A stretch of 64,000 bases of DNA from Lampropedia puyangensis (GCF_004833285.1 NZ_STFG01000006.1:108854-172853), one strand, 5' to 3'; shown: positions 19,653 through 29,092, counted from the first letter of the stretch. The notes: generated by a model not told the origin, from the sequence alone. A program made the numbers and translations.

Positions 19653-20510
19653 TCAGTCTTTCACTTTCAACAATCGGGCGGCATTGCCATACAGCAGCTT
19701 GTCAATCACCGCCTCATCAAAGCCTAATTGGGCGAAGTCTTCGATACTTTGAAGAATCGGGCGAAACGGATAGGAAGAGCCAAAAAGCAATTGGTCTGAC
19801 AGAAAACTGTTGGCCGCTTGCACATAAGCCTCGTATCCGGGCTGAAAGACATACATATCAGGCACCAAGTGCACATTCTCATAACGGAATGCCAACCCCA
19901 CTGCCTGCTGTACATTGGGCCAGTACCCGTGGTAGACCACCAACGGAACATCCGCAAAGGCCTGCGCCACTTTAGCCAAGCCTGCAGGGTCATTGAAGCG
20001 TGGATCCGGTGTTGTAGGCCCACTCATCACGAACACAGGCACTTTCAAATCACGCGCCAACGCATAAATGGGCCAATAAGCGGCGTCATCCGGCTGGCGT
20101 GCGGGAGCGCCAAAACCCGGTTCAATATTGATGCCTGCAAAACCCAGGGTTTTCACTGCATGCTCAGCATCCTCCAAGGCCTGCTGCTCCCCTTGGAAAA
20201 CAGGATCAACACCAGCCACACCAATGAGTTCATCGTGCCCGGCCACAATCTCGTGGATGGTGGCAATCGGCAAATGCTGGCTCGGTGTATGCCGCCCCAC
20301 CACCACCGCTTTGCTCAGCCCTGCATGGCGCACCTCATCAAGAAAGCCTTGCTGGGTGAGTGATTTTTCAAAATGAGCGTCACTGCCACGCGTGCCCACA
20401 CGGCGGTTCAACCACCGTGCCGTCGTGTGTTCTGGCGAGCCTGGCGTAGCACCAAAAAAATCATGCAAAAACGCAGGGCGGCAGCGCAAATCAATCACAC
20501 GTTGTCCCAT
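19653..20510 (-). CDS. Amidohydrolase-like TIM-barrel protein, altered metal site
   Basis: A 285-residue protein of the amidohydrolase-related family (the 2-pyrone-4,6-dicarboxylate hydrolase or decarboxylase fold). The N-terminal strand reads IDLRCRP where most relatives have the metal-binding HxH. The later landmarks are [18 protein letters not shown] (usually LFGSDYPF) and the C-terminal LYGNAARLL. Loss of HxH and of the usual aspartate suggests different or no metal chemistry. Its ATG overlaps the end of the SsuD-type gene by 16 bases, so it is probably co-translated and handles a product of sulfonate cleavage (inference). Confidence 0.75.
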   Translation of the reverse strand: MGQRVIDLRCRPAFLHDFFGATPGSPEHTTARWLNRRVGTRGSDAHFEKSLTQQGFLDEVRHAGLSKAVVVGRHTPSQHLPIATIHEIVAGHDELIGVAGVDPVFQGEQQALEDAEHAVKTLGFAGINIEPGFGAPARQPDDAAYWPIYALARDLKVPVFVMSGPTTPDPRFNDPAGLAKVAQAFADVPLVVYHGYWPNVQQAVGLAFRYENVHLVPDMYVFQPGYEAYVQAANSFLSDQLLFGSSYPFRPILQSIEDFAQLGFDEAVIDKLLYGNAARLLKVKD

Positions 20511-21751
20511 ACTGCCTCCTTCTGAACTGCTGCACTGGCGCTGTTTGCAAACTGCTGGCTTGCCACAGGCGCAGGGCTTACCGCATCTTGCTGTACACCA
20601 CGCACATCGAATGCACCGCCGGTCTGGGCACGGTCACTGACGGTGACGGCCTGCTTGCCCAATAACGGAAACACCAGCTCCGCAAAGCGAATCGACTCTT
20701 CTAAGTGCGGATAGCCTGACAGCACAAAGGTGTCTGCGCCAATCTCCACATATTCGCGCAAGCGCTGCGCCACAGTTTCCGCATCGCCGACCAAAGCCGT
20801 ACCAGCACCACCGCGCACCAAACCTACACCAGCCCACAGATTAGGGGCCACCTCAAGCTTGGTGCGATCGCCCCCATGCAAAGCCGCCATGCGTGCTTGC
20901 CCAACCGAATCCATCTTGGCGTAGTTCTGCATAGCGCGTGCAATATCCTCATCGGTGAGCTTGCTGATGAGGCGATTGGCATCAGCCCAAGCCTCTTCGT
21001 TCGTCTCGCGCACAATCACATGCAAGCGCACACCCAACTTGACCTGACGTCCAAGCGCGGCTGCACGGCTGCGAATATCTGCAAACTTTTCAGCCACTGC
21101 AGCGGGTGGTTCACCCCATGTCAAGTACGCATCGACATGCTTGGCCGCCAGTGCATGTGCCGCAGGCGATGACCCGCCAAAGTACAGCGGTGGGTAAGGC
21201 GCCTGCACAGGGGGAAAGAAGTTCTTACCTTGCTGCACCGTGAAGTGCTTGCCTTCAAAGTTCACCGTTTTTCCCTGCAAAACATCGCGCCAAATGCTGA
21301 GGTATTCATCGGCATAGTCGTAACGGGTGTCATGGTCCAGAAAAATACCTTCTGCAGCCAACTCAGTGGCATCACCACCAGGGACAACGTTGAGCAATAG
21401 CCGTCCATTAAGGGCTTGATCCAGCGATGCAGCCTGGCGCGCACTGGCCACAGGCGAACCCAGCGAAGTGCGCAATGCCACCAGCAATTTAATACGGCTA
21501 GTCACCGGCACTAGGCTGGAGGCCACGACCCAAGGGTCCAGACAAGCGCTGCCTGTGGGGATGAGCAATCCGTCGTAGCCCAAAGTTTCACTGGTGGTCG
21601 CAATGCTGCGCAAATAGGCGTTGCTCGGCGCCCTGCCAAAGTCAGATTTTCCGAGATAGCGCGTATCGCCCGATGTGGGCAAGAACCAGAAAATCTCTGG
21701 TTGCTGTGTTGGTGCAGTTGCCGTAGTTGGCGTTGTTGTCGTATCAGTCAT
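20495..21751 (-). CDS. ssuD: FMNH2-dependent alkanesulfonate monooxygenase (SsuD/MsuD)
   Basis: A 418-residue bacterial-luciferase-fold enzyme that cleaves the C-S bond of alkanesulfonates with FMNH2 and oxygen, releasing sulfite and an aldehyde. Diagnostic stretches match Ssu[64 protein letters not shown] and [22 protein letters not shown] 8 bases before the ATG at 21751 sets the start. The C-terminal 45 residues are a low-complexity extension not usual for SsuD. FMNH2 would come from the reductase encoded at 24409. No SsuABC transporter is present in the window. MsuD (methanesulfonate) is an equally possible label. Confidence 0.92.
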   Translation of the reverse strand: MTDTTTTPTTATAPTQQPEIFWFLPTSGDTRYLGKSDFGRAPSNAYLRSIATTSETLGYDGLLIPTGSACLDPWVVASSLVPVTSRIKLLVALRTSLGSPVASARQAASLDQALNGRLLLNVVPGGDATELAAEGIFLDHDTRYDYADEYLSIWRDVLQGKTVNFEGKHFTVQQGKNFFPPVQAPYPPLYFGGSSPAAHALAAKHVDAYLTWGEPPAAVAEKFADIRSRAAALGRQVKLGVRLHVIVRETNEEAWADANRLISKLTDEDIARAMQNYAKMDSVGQARMAALHGGDRTKLEVAPNLWAGVGLVRGGAGTALVGDAETVAQRLREYVEIGADTFVLSGYPHLEESIRFAELVFPLLGKQAVTVSDRAQTGGAFDVRGVQQDAVSPAPVASQQFANSASAAVQKEAVWDNV

Positions 21752-21845
21752 ATCACCCACTCCTTTTCACATTCCAATTGGCCTCGGTGCTCATCCCCTG
21801 TGCGTTGACCCTGCGCTCAAGCGCAGGCTCCATGCACATAGGCAC

Positions 21846-23072
21846 TCACGTCAGGTCTTTCACCTCTTCAGGCGCATCCTGTGCAGGTAAATGCGGCACC
21901 ACCTCCCCACTGTCTTCGTGCTCCCCATTCCGTGCTGCTAAGGACGTTTGTCCTAAGCGCTGCAACCGTGCACGCACAACACTGCGGCTGATGCCGAGCT
22001 GCTTAGCGGTCTGCACCTGATTGCAGCGGTTGCGCTGCCAGACTTTGAGCAGCAGGGCATTGAGTACATGCTGCTCAATACTGCTGTCGTATACATCGCA
22101 CAAACTCTCCAACGCCTCATCCAATGCAAGGTCTGCCACGGCACGGGCATGCGAGTCCTCTTCCTGAGCTGGTTCTGTAAAAACAGTCACGCGCTCTGGC
22201 CCATCCAGCAAAAGCAAATCGTTGGCGCCAATATGCAGGCCACGGCTGAGCAACAACGTACGCTGGATCACGTTCTCCAACTCTCGGCTATTGCCCGGCC
22301 AATCATGCTCCAAGAGTTTTTGCTCGGCCTGCGCGTTAAGCACCACAGGGGCATAGTGCATACGCTGACACCACACGCGAATAAAGTGTTCAGCCAGAGC
22401 AATGATGTCTCCGGGCCGCTGACGCAAGGCAGGAACTGTCAAACGCACAACGCCCAACAAGTAATACAGGTCTTCACGAAATTTTCGCAACGCCACTGCT
22501 TGTTCAAGCGATTTGGCGGACGCAGCCACCACCCGCACATCCACAGCAATACGCTGTTGACTACCCATACGGGACAGCATTTTTTCTTGCAGCACCCGCA
22601 CCAACTTGCTCTGCATGGCAAGCGGCAAATCATCCACTTCATCCAAAAACAAAGTCCCTAGATGCGCTTCCTCCAATCGCCCGGGCGCACTATCAAACGC
22701 CCCTGCAAAAGCTCCTTGTGCATGGCCAAAAAGTTCGGCATGGATCATGTTTTCTGTCAGTGCACCACAATTGACGGACACGAAAGGTCCATTGCGCCGT
22801 GGACTGTTGGCATGGATGTAGCGTGCCACCATATCCTTATCTGCCCCACCATCGCCAAGCAGCAATACTCCGGCCTCACTCGGGGCAACTTGATCGAGCG
22901 TTTCCCGTAGAGCTTGTGAAACAGGGTCTTGAAAAATCCAGGTGGCGTCTTCATCGCGCCAAACGGACTGTGCTGCCGCAGCCTTTTCTGGCGTATGCAT
23001 TTGCGCGCCATCAAGCACCTTGGCCTGATGGGCAAAGGCAGAAGGCAAAGGCCAGGATGGAATAGATGACAT
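21846..23072 (-). CDS. SfnR-like sigma-54 activator with degenerate motifs
   Basis: A 408-residue AAA+ activator with a Fis-type helix-turn-helix at the C-terminus (TAKQLGISRSVVRARLQRLG). There is no real sensor domain, as in SfnR of the dimethyl sulfone pathway. The Walker A motif reads GDGGADKD where GETGTGKE is usual, and the sigma-54 contact loop reads GAFAGA instead of GAFTGA. Walker B (GTLFLDEVDDLP) and the arginine-finger region are kept. Both changes hit residues needed for ATP use and sigma-54 contact, so it may work as a plain DNA-binding regulator. The start is uncertain: no ribosome site precedes 23072, and 23000 is an alternative. It lies within the sulfur operon, on the same strand. 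Confidence 0.85.
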   Translation of the reverse strand: MSSIPSWPLPSAFAHQAKVLDGAQMHTPEKAAAAQSVWRDEDATWIFQDPVSQALRETLDQVAPSEAGVLLLGDGGADKDMVARYIHANSPRRNGPFVSVNCGALTENMIHAELFGHAQGAFAGAFDSAPGRLEEAHLGTLFLDEVDDLPLAMQSKLVRVLQEKMLSRMGSQQRIAVDVRVVAASAKSLEQAVALRKFREDLYYLLGVVRLTVPALRQRPGDIIALAEHFIRVWCQRMHYAPVVLNAQAEQKLLEHDWPGNSRELENVIQRTLLLSRGLHIGANDLLLLDGPERVTVFTEPAQEEDSHARAVADLALDEALESLCDVYDSSIEQHVLNALLLKVWQRNRCNQVQTAKQLGISRSVVRARLQRLGQTSLAARNGEHEDSGEVVPHLPAQDAPEEVKDLT

Positions 23073-23107
23073 AGGAGGCAGTGTGCGTGTAGCAGACCAA
23101 GCTGAAC

Positions 23108-24412
23108 TCACGAGTAGAAACTCGGCGCGGGGAAATCCCCATTCAACGCCCAATCACCAAGCTCTTGCAGTTTGTAGTGCAGCGGGTCATGCAAGGTTTG
23201 GGTACGCAGATTGCGCCAAAAGCGGTCAAAACGAAGCGCTGCATGGGTGGCCCTGGCGCCTGTTGCCTCAAACAAACGGCTAGTCAAATCCAGCCCACTG
23301 CGGCTTGCAGCCACTTTGGCTGCCGTTACCGCCACAGCCACACGTCCACGCTGCTCTACTGTGATCGCATCTTCTGCCTGCCAAGCAGCCTCAAACAGCT
23401 CTGCAGCCTGCAAAGCCAGCAAGCGCGTAGCCTCTAAAGCCGACCAAAATTCACCAAACAGCGCCAATACATGCACATCCTTGCTGGCCGTTTCAGCATC
23501 AGACTTGAACCATGGTTGCGCTTGTTGCTGTGTATAAGTTTTGGCCTGCTCAAACGCGCCCTGCGCAATCCCCAAGAACAGATGCACAAAAATAAGCTGC
23601 GCCAACAGAGGCCGTAAAGTCGATCGCACCGTAGACAAAGGGCCAGGCTTGAGCAGCAACTCAGCCTGCTCTACCCGCACCCGTTCAAACAAGGCTGAGC
23701 CACTATCGGTCTGGCGCTGGCCCATGTTGTTCCAGTCGTGCAACAAACTGATGCCGCTGCGTTCGCTTGGCACAACGCCAATCAGAAGCTGGCCACTGAG
23801 CGCATCAATCGCAGAAGCCACCAGCATTTGCGAATCCAAGGCGCCCGAGGTGAAGCTCTTTTTGCCAGAAAACTCCCAATAGCCCTCTTGACGGGTCGCA
23901 ATCGTGCGGCGATCCAACGGGTTAAGCGTATTGCCCCAGAACCAATTGAGTCGGGCAGTTTGTTCAAGCCACGGCTGCCACTGTGCTGGTTCGCCAAACA
24001 ATTGCACGGTCGCCAAATGCAAGTGCTGAAAACCCAGCACATGGGCCAAAGAACTGTCTGCTGTGGCGATGGTGCGCACGGCATCCAGCGTCTGTACCCA
24101 ATCAGCACCCAAACCACCCCATTGCTGTGGAATGGACAAACGCAACAATCCGCTCTCGCGCAATGCTTGACGCTCTGCCAACGGGGTTCCTCCCTGCAGG
24201 TCGCGCACGGCAGCCGTGGCAGCAAATTGCTGTGCCAAACCTTGCGCGACCTCCTGCCACGTCCCTTTCGGAATGGTGTAGCTGGTGGCAGTATGCTCTG
24301 CCAATACGGAGTCGTCGGTACGCACTGGCCCGATTTCTCTACGCTCAACGGCATGCAGACTGCCTGCGTGACTGGTGCGCACAGGCGATGGAGACAGCAA
24401 AGGCTCACTCAT
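23108..24412 (-). CDS. Acyl-CoA dehydrogenase-fold flavoprotein, SfnC/DszC-like
   Basis: A 434-residue flavoprotein of the acyl-CoA dehydrogenase fold. Relatives in sulfur loci (SfnC, SfnB, DszC) use reduced flavin and oxygen on organosulfur compounds rather than acyl-CoA. Family features: RLSIPQQWGGLGADW, TIATADSSLAHVLGFQHLH, WEFSGKKSFTSGA, and the C-terminal segment with LFEATGARATH. The acyl-CoA dehydrogenase glutamate base is not evident. Its ATG overlaps the reductase stop by 4 bases (ATGA), consistent with a monooxygenase/reductase pair. The exact substrate (sulfone, sulfonate or sulfide) is not decidable from sequence. Confidence 0.85.
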   Translation of the reverse strand: MSEPLLSPSPVRTSHAGSLHAVERREIGPVRTDDSVLAEHTATSYTIPKGTWQEVAQGLAQQFAATAAVRDLQGGTPLAERQALRESGLLRLSIPQQWGGLGADWVQTLDAVRTIATADSSLAHVLGFQHLHLATVQLFGEPAQWQPWLEQTARLNWFWGNTLNPLDRRTIATRQEGYWEFSGKKSFTSGALDSQMLVASAIDALSGQLLIGVVPSERSGISLLHDWNNMGQRQTDSGSALFERVRVEQAELLLKPGPLSTVRSTLRPLLAQLIFVHLFLGIAQGAFEQAKTYTQQQAQPWFKSDAETASKDVHVLALFGEFWSALEATRLLALQAAELFEAAWQAEDAITVEQRGRVAVAVTAAKVAASRSGLDLTSRLFEATGARATHAALRFDRFWRNLRTQTLHDPLHYKLQELGDWALNGDFPAPSFYS

Positions 24413-25008
24413 GCTGCCTTGGCCTCCAACTGCACGACCGGTGCAGCCGCCACAGGGACATTTTTTTTCAACAACGATTGCAGCACTGGTACGGCCAGCT
24501 GTACGGTCAGGTCAATCCGTTCGTTTAATGCCGCACTGACGATTTGGCCATTGTCAATATCTTCAGGCGTGCCATACACCCCAATAGGCAGCGTCAAGGC
24601 CTGGAAAAAGGCAAACAAGGGCCGCAATTGATGGTCAATCACCAAAGCGTGGCGGGTACTGCCACCCGTGGCGGCCAACAGCACGGGCTTGCCTTCCAAG
24701 GCATTGAGCTCCACCAAGTCAAATAAATGCTTGAACAATCCCGGTACGCTGCCACGGAAAACTGGCGAGCCAACCACCAGAAATTCTGCTGCCTCAATCG
24801 CTTCGAGAGCATGCAAGGCCTTCGTTGACAACTGGCTACGGTAGAGCGTGCCGCCGATGTCTTCGATCAAATCCACCAGGTCAATGACCTCCACCTCTAA
24901 CGCAACGGCCTCAGAAAGGCGATCTTGCACGGCATCCAGCAAAGCACGTGTGCGAGAAGGTTTGCTCAAACTGCCATTGACCACTACGGTTTTAAGAGTG
25001 CGACTCAT
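24409..25008 (-). CDS. msuE: NAD(P)H-dependent FMN reductase (SsuE/MsuE)
   Basis: A 199-residue flavodoxin-like reductase. It opens with VVVNGSLSKPSRT (the phosphate-binding loop for FMN), then VGSPVFRGSVPGLFKHLFDL and the ATGGSTRHALVIDHQLRPLF segment typical of SsuE and MsuE. It supplies FMNH2 to the two monooxygenases of this locus. It is the first gene of the operon, with a GGAA ribosome site before 25008. The C-terminus is longer than in E. coli SsuE by a few residues. Choosing between the ssuE and msuE labels is a matter of taste. Confidence 0.9.
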   Translation of the reverse strand: MSRTLKTVVVNGSLSKPSRTRALLDAVQDRLSEAVALEVEVIDLVDLIEDIGGTLYRSQLSTKALHALEAIEAAEFLVVGSPVFRGSVPGLFKHLFDLVELNALEGKPVLLAATGGSTRHALVIDHQLRPLFAFFQALTLPIGVYGTPEDIDNGQIVSAALNERIDLTVQLAVPVLQSLLKKNVPVAAAPVVQLEAKAA

Positions 25009-25372
25009 CGGAAATTCCTTTCTTCACAATGGCCGCATCCGATTGACTCTGGCTTGCGGCTATAGCGCCAAAGACAGCGGTTACAGCGGCATCCTGCACT
25101 GCAACGGTCTTGGCCGAGAACCGAATTAAACGGGCACCGGCGCGGCAAGCCAACCATATTTACGTCATGTGCTTATAAATAAACTTCATCATCACAACAC
25201 ATTGATTTGAATGAAAAAATTTTATTCATCTTGCATAAGCAAATACACAAAAGGCATATTCAATGCTCTCGCTGGCATGTTCGCGCCACCCACAATCCAA
25301 AGTTCTGCAGCGAAGCTATCGATAGGATGGCTCCTGCGGATACCACCACGGTGATTCGTGCTTTCAAGCGTG
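25009..25372 (-). other. Upstream region of the sulfur operon
   Basis: 364 bp between the end of the luciferase-like gene and the reductase start. It should hold the sulfur operon promoter. It contains the direct and inverted AT-rich stretch near 25150-25260. I looked for a -24/-12 (sigma-54) promoter and found only imperfect candidates. I see no small gene. Confidence 0.4.
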
Positions 25373-26323
25373 TCACAAGCGCTGCAATGGCGACAGCAGC
25401 GTTTGAGAAAACAAACGCATCCCTTGCGCAGCGGTTTCTCGACTCCATAAGCCATTGGCATTGAAAACCAAGCGCCAATGTCGGCTCCCTGTCTGCGCCA
25501 CAGTCTGCTGGATTTGTTCCCAACACTGGTCTGGCGTGCCATGAATGAACTGCTCGCGCAGCATGCTGGTGCGATCAAGTGGCGGCACCTCATGCGGTGC
25601 AACACCGCGCTTGCCCGCAAAATACAGCCGCCGATGCCAGAGCAAGGGCCACAAGCTTTCCAACTGTTCCTGAACTTCTTGCGCAGTCTGGCCAATGCAC
25701 ACATAGCGCGACAGGCTCGAGTGTTGCCGCATCCATTGCAGTTGCTGCGGCGATTGCGCGGGGCTTAATGCCAAGCGCTCCAGCTGCGTCGCTTCTGGCG
25801 GCTCAAGGCTCAGCAGCAACGGCACGCGCACGCGCACGGCCTCGTCAATGCTTGACTGCGAACTGGCTGCCACAAAGAGATGTGGAGCTCGCGCATGTTC
25901 AGGCGCGCTCGAAGAGGCCTGCGCTTGCAACAGCGCCATCGTCTGCTCAAAACGTTCGCGGGTCTGATCAGCGCTGATGCCCATGGCAGTCAACGTTTGG
26001 GGATCGGTGCCACGGCCAATGCCGGCATCAAAACGGCCCTGGCCTTGAAACTGCAATTGTGCAATTTGCTCAGCCAGCAAAGCAGGCTCATGCAACGCAC
26101 TGACCAAAACAGACGTGCCTACGCGCAAACGCTCGGTGCGCGCCAATAAAGCAGCCGCCAACAGCAAGGGGCAAGGATAAGGCCAAGGCTCGGCCTGCAA
26201 TCGAAACTCATGAAACCAGACCCCATCAAAGCCCATCCGTTCGGCGGCTTCAAAAAAGGCCAAAAACTCACGGTGCCCGCCCAACGTGGCATCGCGTGAC
26301 CACCCCGCCAAATCAATCCGCAT
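25373..26323 (-). CDS. Luciferase-like (LLM class) flavin oxidoreductase
   Basis: A 316-residue member of the bacterial-luciferase superfamily. It opens with MRIDLAGWSRDATLGG and has the typical FFEAAERMGFDGVWFHEF, RLRVGTSVLV and GRFDAGIGRGTDP stretches. It uses reduced flavin or F420-like chemistry on an unknown substrate. The start at 26323 overlaps the end of the cobalamin ATPase gene by 11 bases, so it is the last gene of the cobalamin operon. A longer frame to 26476 runs inside that gene and is not needed. A role in corrinoid or cobalamin-linked metabolism is suggested only by position. Confidence 0.82.
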   Translation of the reverse strand: MRIDLAGWSRDATLGGHREFLAFFEAAERMGFDGVWFHEFRLQAEPWPYPCPLLLAAALLARTERLRVGTSVLVSALHEPALLAEQIAQLQFQGQGRFDAGIGRGTDPQTLTAMGISADQTRERFEQTMALLQAQASSSAPEHARAPHLFVAASSQSSIDEAVRVRVPLLLSLEPPEATQLERLALSPAQSPQQLQWMRQHSSLSRYVCIGQTAQEVQEQLESLWPLLWHRRLYFAGKRGVAPHEVPPLDRTSMLREQFIHGTPDQCWEQIQQTVAQTGSRHWRLVFNANGLWSRETAAQGMRLFSQTLLSPLQRL

Positions 26324-27122
26324 AGGGAACATCCGACTCGAAAGACGGCACGGCCATGGCCGGTTGCTGCAAATGTGCTTTGAGCAACACCTGCGGAGGC
26401 ACGTTAATGCGCTCAAAGCGCACACCAAAGTGCTGATCCAGCAGCGGCGACATAGCCAACGAACGGTCGCCATCAAGCACGATTCGGCCTTGATTCATCA
26501 CGATGATGCGGTCAAAAAATTCAAATGCCAGATCCAGGTCGTGCATCACCACCACCACCAGATGCGAACGCCCACGCTGGGCCAGTGCCTGCACCAATTC
26601 CAACCGGTAACGTACATCAAGTGCAGCACCAGGTTCATCGGCCAGCAATACCGGGGGCTGCGTGGCCAGCACGGTGCACAACAAAACACGGGCTTGCTCG
26701 CCGCCAGACAACGACGACCAGCGGGCATGGGCAAACGCAGCCATGCCGTGCAGCTCCAAAACCGCCTGCGGCGCCAATTGCGTGTGCAAGCATGCCGCCT
26801 TCAAGCGCATGGCCAGCAGTTCTTCGACCGTGATGTCCCAATGCGGTGCAAATCGTTGCGGCATGAAGCCGATGGTTTTGGCACGCGTAGCAATAGGTTG
26901 GCTTTGCATGGTTGTCCCACCCAACAATACCTGCCCTGCCACAGGCTTATGCAGCCCCGCCATGAGAGACAATAAAGTGGATTTACCCGCGCCATTGGGC
27001 CCAATGATCGCCACCGAGCCACAGGCCGGCAATGCCAAGCTGGTGCCATGAACGATGGTGTGCCCACGCTTGCTCCACGCGACGTTTTGAAGCTCCAAAA
27101 CAGGAGTGGGTGATGTGCTCAT
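26313..27122 (-). CDS. btuD: ABC importer ATPase, cobalamin type (BtuD/FecE family)
   Basis: A 269-residue ATP-binding subunit. Walker A is GPNGAGKST, the signature SLSGGEQARV, Walker B VLLADEPGAALD and the H-loop VVVMHDLDLAFE. It powers the membrane permease encoded just upstream, with which it overlaps by 4 bases (ATGA). The chosen start at 27122 gives the family N-terminus (VLELQNVAW); the open frame extends 94 codons inside the permease gene and is a shadow. Cobalamin is inferred from the riboswitch that controls the operon; the family also serves iron siderophores and haem. Confidence 0.9.
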   Translation of the reverse strand: MSTSPTPVLELQNVAWSKRGHTIVHGTSLALPACGSVAIIGPNGAGKSTLLSLMAGLHKPVAGQVLLGGTTMQSQPIATRAKTIGFMPQRFAPHWDITVEELLAMRLKAACLHTQLAPQAVLELHGMAAFAHARWSSLSGGEQARVLLCTVLATQPPVLLADEPGAALDVRYRLELVQALAQRGRSHLVVVVMHDLDLAFEFFDRIIVMNQGRIVLDGDRSLAMSPLLDQHFGVRFERINVPPQVLLKAHLQQPAMAVPSFESDVPYAD

Positions 27123-28132
27123 TGGCGCAACCTCCGCGCCAGTAAAACAATGAAAAAGGGCCCACCGGCAATGGCAGTAATCAAACCAAGCGGAATTTCC
27201 GCAGGCGGCAACACACTGCGCGCAATAGCATCGGCCACGGTCACCACCGTCGCGCCGACCAAAGCAGCCGCAGGCAATACCAGCCGGTGTGAGGCTCCCA
27301 CAGCCCAACGCGCCATATGCGGCGCAGCCAACCCCACAAAAGCGACCAAGCCGCCATAGGCAACGGCAGCAGCCACAATCAATGACCCCACCATCACGGC
27401 CCAAGCGACAAAGCGATTGACGTTTAAACCAAAACTCTGCGCAGCTACGGGCCCCAGCCCCAACAGATCAAGCCCTGTGGCAATGCTACGCGCCATCAAC
27501 AAACTGACGATCGCTATCAACACCAAAACCCCAATGCCCTGCCATTGCGGTGTTTGAATGCCACCCAGCACCCAACTCATCACCACTTGCAGGCTGACCG
27601 TTTCATCAGAAAGCGCCAGCATCAAAAATGAACGCAACGCGCCCAGCACCGCAGCAATGGCCACACCGGCAAGCAGCATTCCCGCCGCATCCATGGCCCC
27701 TGCCACGCGCGCAATGCCCAATACCAACAGCGTAGCGCCCCAAGCGCCCAAGAAAGCCAAACAAGGCAGCAACCATGCGGCAGGCAACCCCAACGGCACA
27801 AGTAATGCGATCGTGGCGCCCAACGCCGCACCGCCTGAAGCCCCTAGCAAATAGGGTTCTGCCAATGGGTTGCGGAAAACGCCTTGAAAAATAGCCCCCG
27901 ACAACCCCAGCAATGCCCCCACCAATGCCGCAGCCACCACACGGGGCAAACGCCACTGCGTGAGCAAGCGGCTTTGCATGGAGCCGTCTCCCGTTACAGC
28001 TTGCCAGATCGCCTGAGGGCTCACCCATTGGTGGCCAGCACATGCAGCCAGTAACAATGCCGCGAGCAGCAGTGTGGTGGCGATCAGCACAAATACGCGA
28101 AATGGCATGGCAGGTCGATGGTCAGCGTGCAT
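27119..28132 (-). CDS. btuC: ABC importer permease, cobalamin type (BtuC/FecCD family)
   Basis: A 337-residue inner-membrane permease with about ten hydrophobic helices, the BtuC/FecCD fold. Landmarks: RLPRVVAAALVGALLGLSGA, FQGVFRNPLAEPYLLGASGG, ending in a GGPFFIVLLARRLRQ tail. It works as a dimer with the downstream ATPase and takes substrate from the periplasmic binding protein encoded 30 bp upstream. The substrate is inferred to be cobalamin from the riboswitch. Confidence 0.9.
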   Translation of the reverse strand: MHADHRPAMPFRVFVLIATTLLLAALLLAACAGHQWVSPQAIWQAVTGDGSMQSRLLTQWRLPRVVAAALVGALLGLSGAIFQGVFRNPLAEPYLLGASGGAALGATIALLVPLGLPAAWLLPCLAFLGAWGATLLVLGIARVAGAMDAAGMLLAGVAIAAVLGALRSFLMLALSDETVSLQVVMSWVLGGIQTPQWQGIGVLVLIAIVSLLMARSIATGLDLLGLGPVAAQSFGLNVNRFVAWAVMVGSLIVAAAVAYGGLVAFVGLAAPHMARWAVGASHRLVLPAAALVGATVVTVADAIARSVLPPAEIPLGLITAIAGGPFFIVLLARRLRQ

Positions 28133-28162
28133 AAGAACGTATTTACGATCCGAGGTAAGAAC

Positions 28163-29080
28163 TCAAGGGTGCAGCCAAGCGGCCAATTTTTCGATGCCAT
28201 CAATCGTGCGTGGGCCTGGAATCAGAAACTCTGAGCGCGACACCACGATGGCTTTGCCTTGGCGCACCGCCTGCATATCACGCCAGCCCGGCTGTACCAC
28301 CAGCGCATCCAAATCGGCTTGACTGCCTGCAAACAAAAGCACGTCCGGGTCGCTCGCCAAAATAGCTTCTGGGGAGACTTGCGCCAGCGCGCCCATGCCC
28401 TCAAGCGCAAAGCGCCCGCCAGCCAACACCATGGCCTCGCCGGTATAGGTATTGGGTCGGGCGGCCAACAACATGCCATTGCCCAGCTTGCCGGTAATCA
28501 TCACCATGCGTGGATGTGCCCGTTTGGCCACTTTCTCTTGCACACGCAGCAAGCGCTGCTCCAACTGCTGTGCCAAAACTTCTCCGCGCTCAGGAACACC
28601 GCCAGCAGCAGCAATCAGGCGAATATTACTGAGAATTTCACCAACGGAACGCCCCAACAACACGATGATGGGAATGCCCAAGCGCTCCATCGGATCAACC
28701 AATTGGTGCGCGGCTTGCCGTGCAGGCGTCACGATGACCAGGTCGGGCCGTTGCGCTACGACTGCATCGACAGAAAAACCCAAACGCCCTCCCACCTTGG
28801 GTTTATCCACCACCTCAGGCGGGTAGCTCGTGTACGCCTCTACCCCCACGATGCGATCGGTCAATCCCAATGCCGTCACCAATTCAGTATTGGAAGAAAA
28901 GATGGTCACAATGCGCTGCGGCGCAGCGGGTAAATGCACCTGTCGACCCAACGCGTCACGCACGTCAATGGCCTGATCGGCTTGGCGAGCAGAACTGTTG
29001 GGTGCCTGATTGGCGGCCGCGGCAACGCCAATGGACATCATCGCCATCAGCAGCACAACCGCAACACGCCCAACCTGCAT
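28163..29080 (-). CDS. btuF: Periplasmic cobalamin-type binding protein (BtuF family)
   Basis: A 305-residue class III binding protein. The signal peptide is the first 22 or so residues (VLLMAMMSIGVAAAA). The mature part shows RDALGRQVHLPAAPQRIVTI, the first lobe; VVAQRPDLVIVT, the long-helix entry; and a second lobe ending PGPRTIDGIEKLAAWLHP. It delivers substrate to the permease and ATPase encoded downstream. Cobalamin is inferred from the operon riboswitch; such proteins may also bind haem or ferric siderophores. It starts 12 bp after the receptor stop codon. Confidence 0.88.
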   Translation of the reverse strand: MQVGRVAVVLLMAMMSIGVAAAANQAPNSSARQADQAIDVRDALGRQVHLPAAPQRIVTIFSSNTELVTALGLTDRIVGVEAYTSYPPEVVDKPKVGGRLGFSVDAVVAQRPDLVIVTPARQAAHQLVDPMERLGIPIIVLLGRSVGEILSNIRLIAAAGGVPERGEVLAQQLEQRLLRVQEKVAKRAHPRMVMITGKLGNGMLLAARPNTYTGEAMVLAGGRFALEGMGALAQVSPEAILASDPDVLLFAGSQADLDALVVQPGWRDMQAVRQGKAIVVSRSEFLIPGPRTIDGIEKLAAWLHP

Positions 29081-29092
29081 GCCTGTGCCAGC

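Noticed and set aside
25009..25200. Possible sigma-54 promoter (GG and GC elements) before the FMN reductase gene
   Set aside because: The best GG/GC pairs are either 11 bases apart instead of 10 or lack the TTGC element, so they are not better than chance.
27123..27404. A 94-residue N-terminal extension of the BtuD frame
   Set aside because: It lies inside the permease gene in another frame, is rich in Cys and Gly by composition, and the ATPase family starts at 27122.
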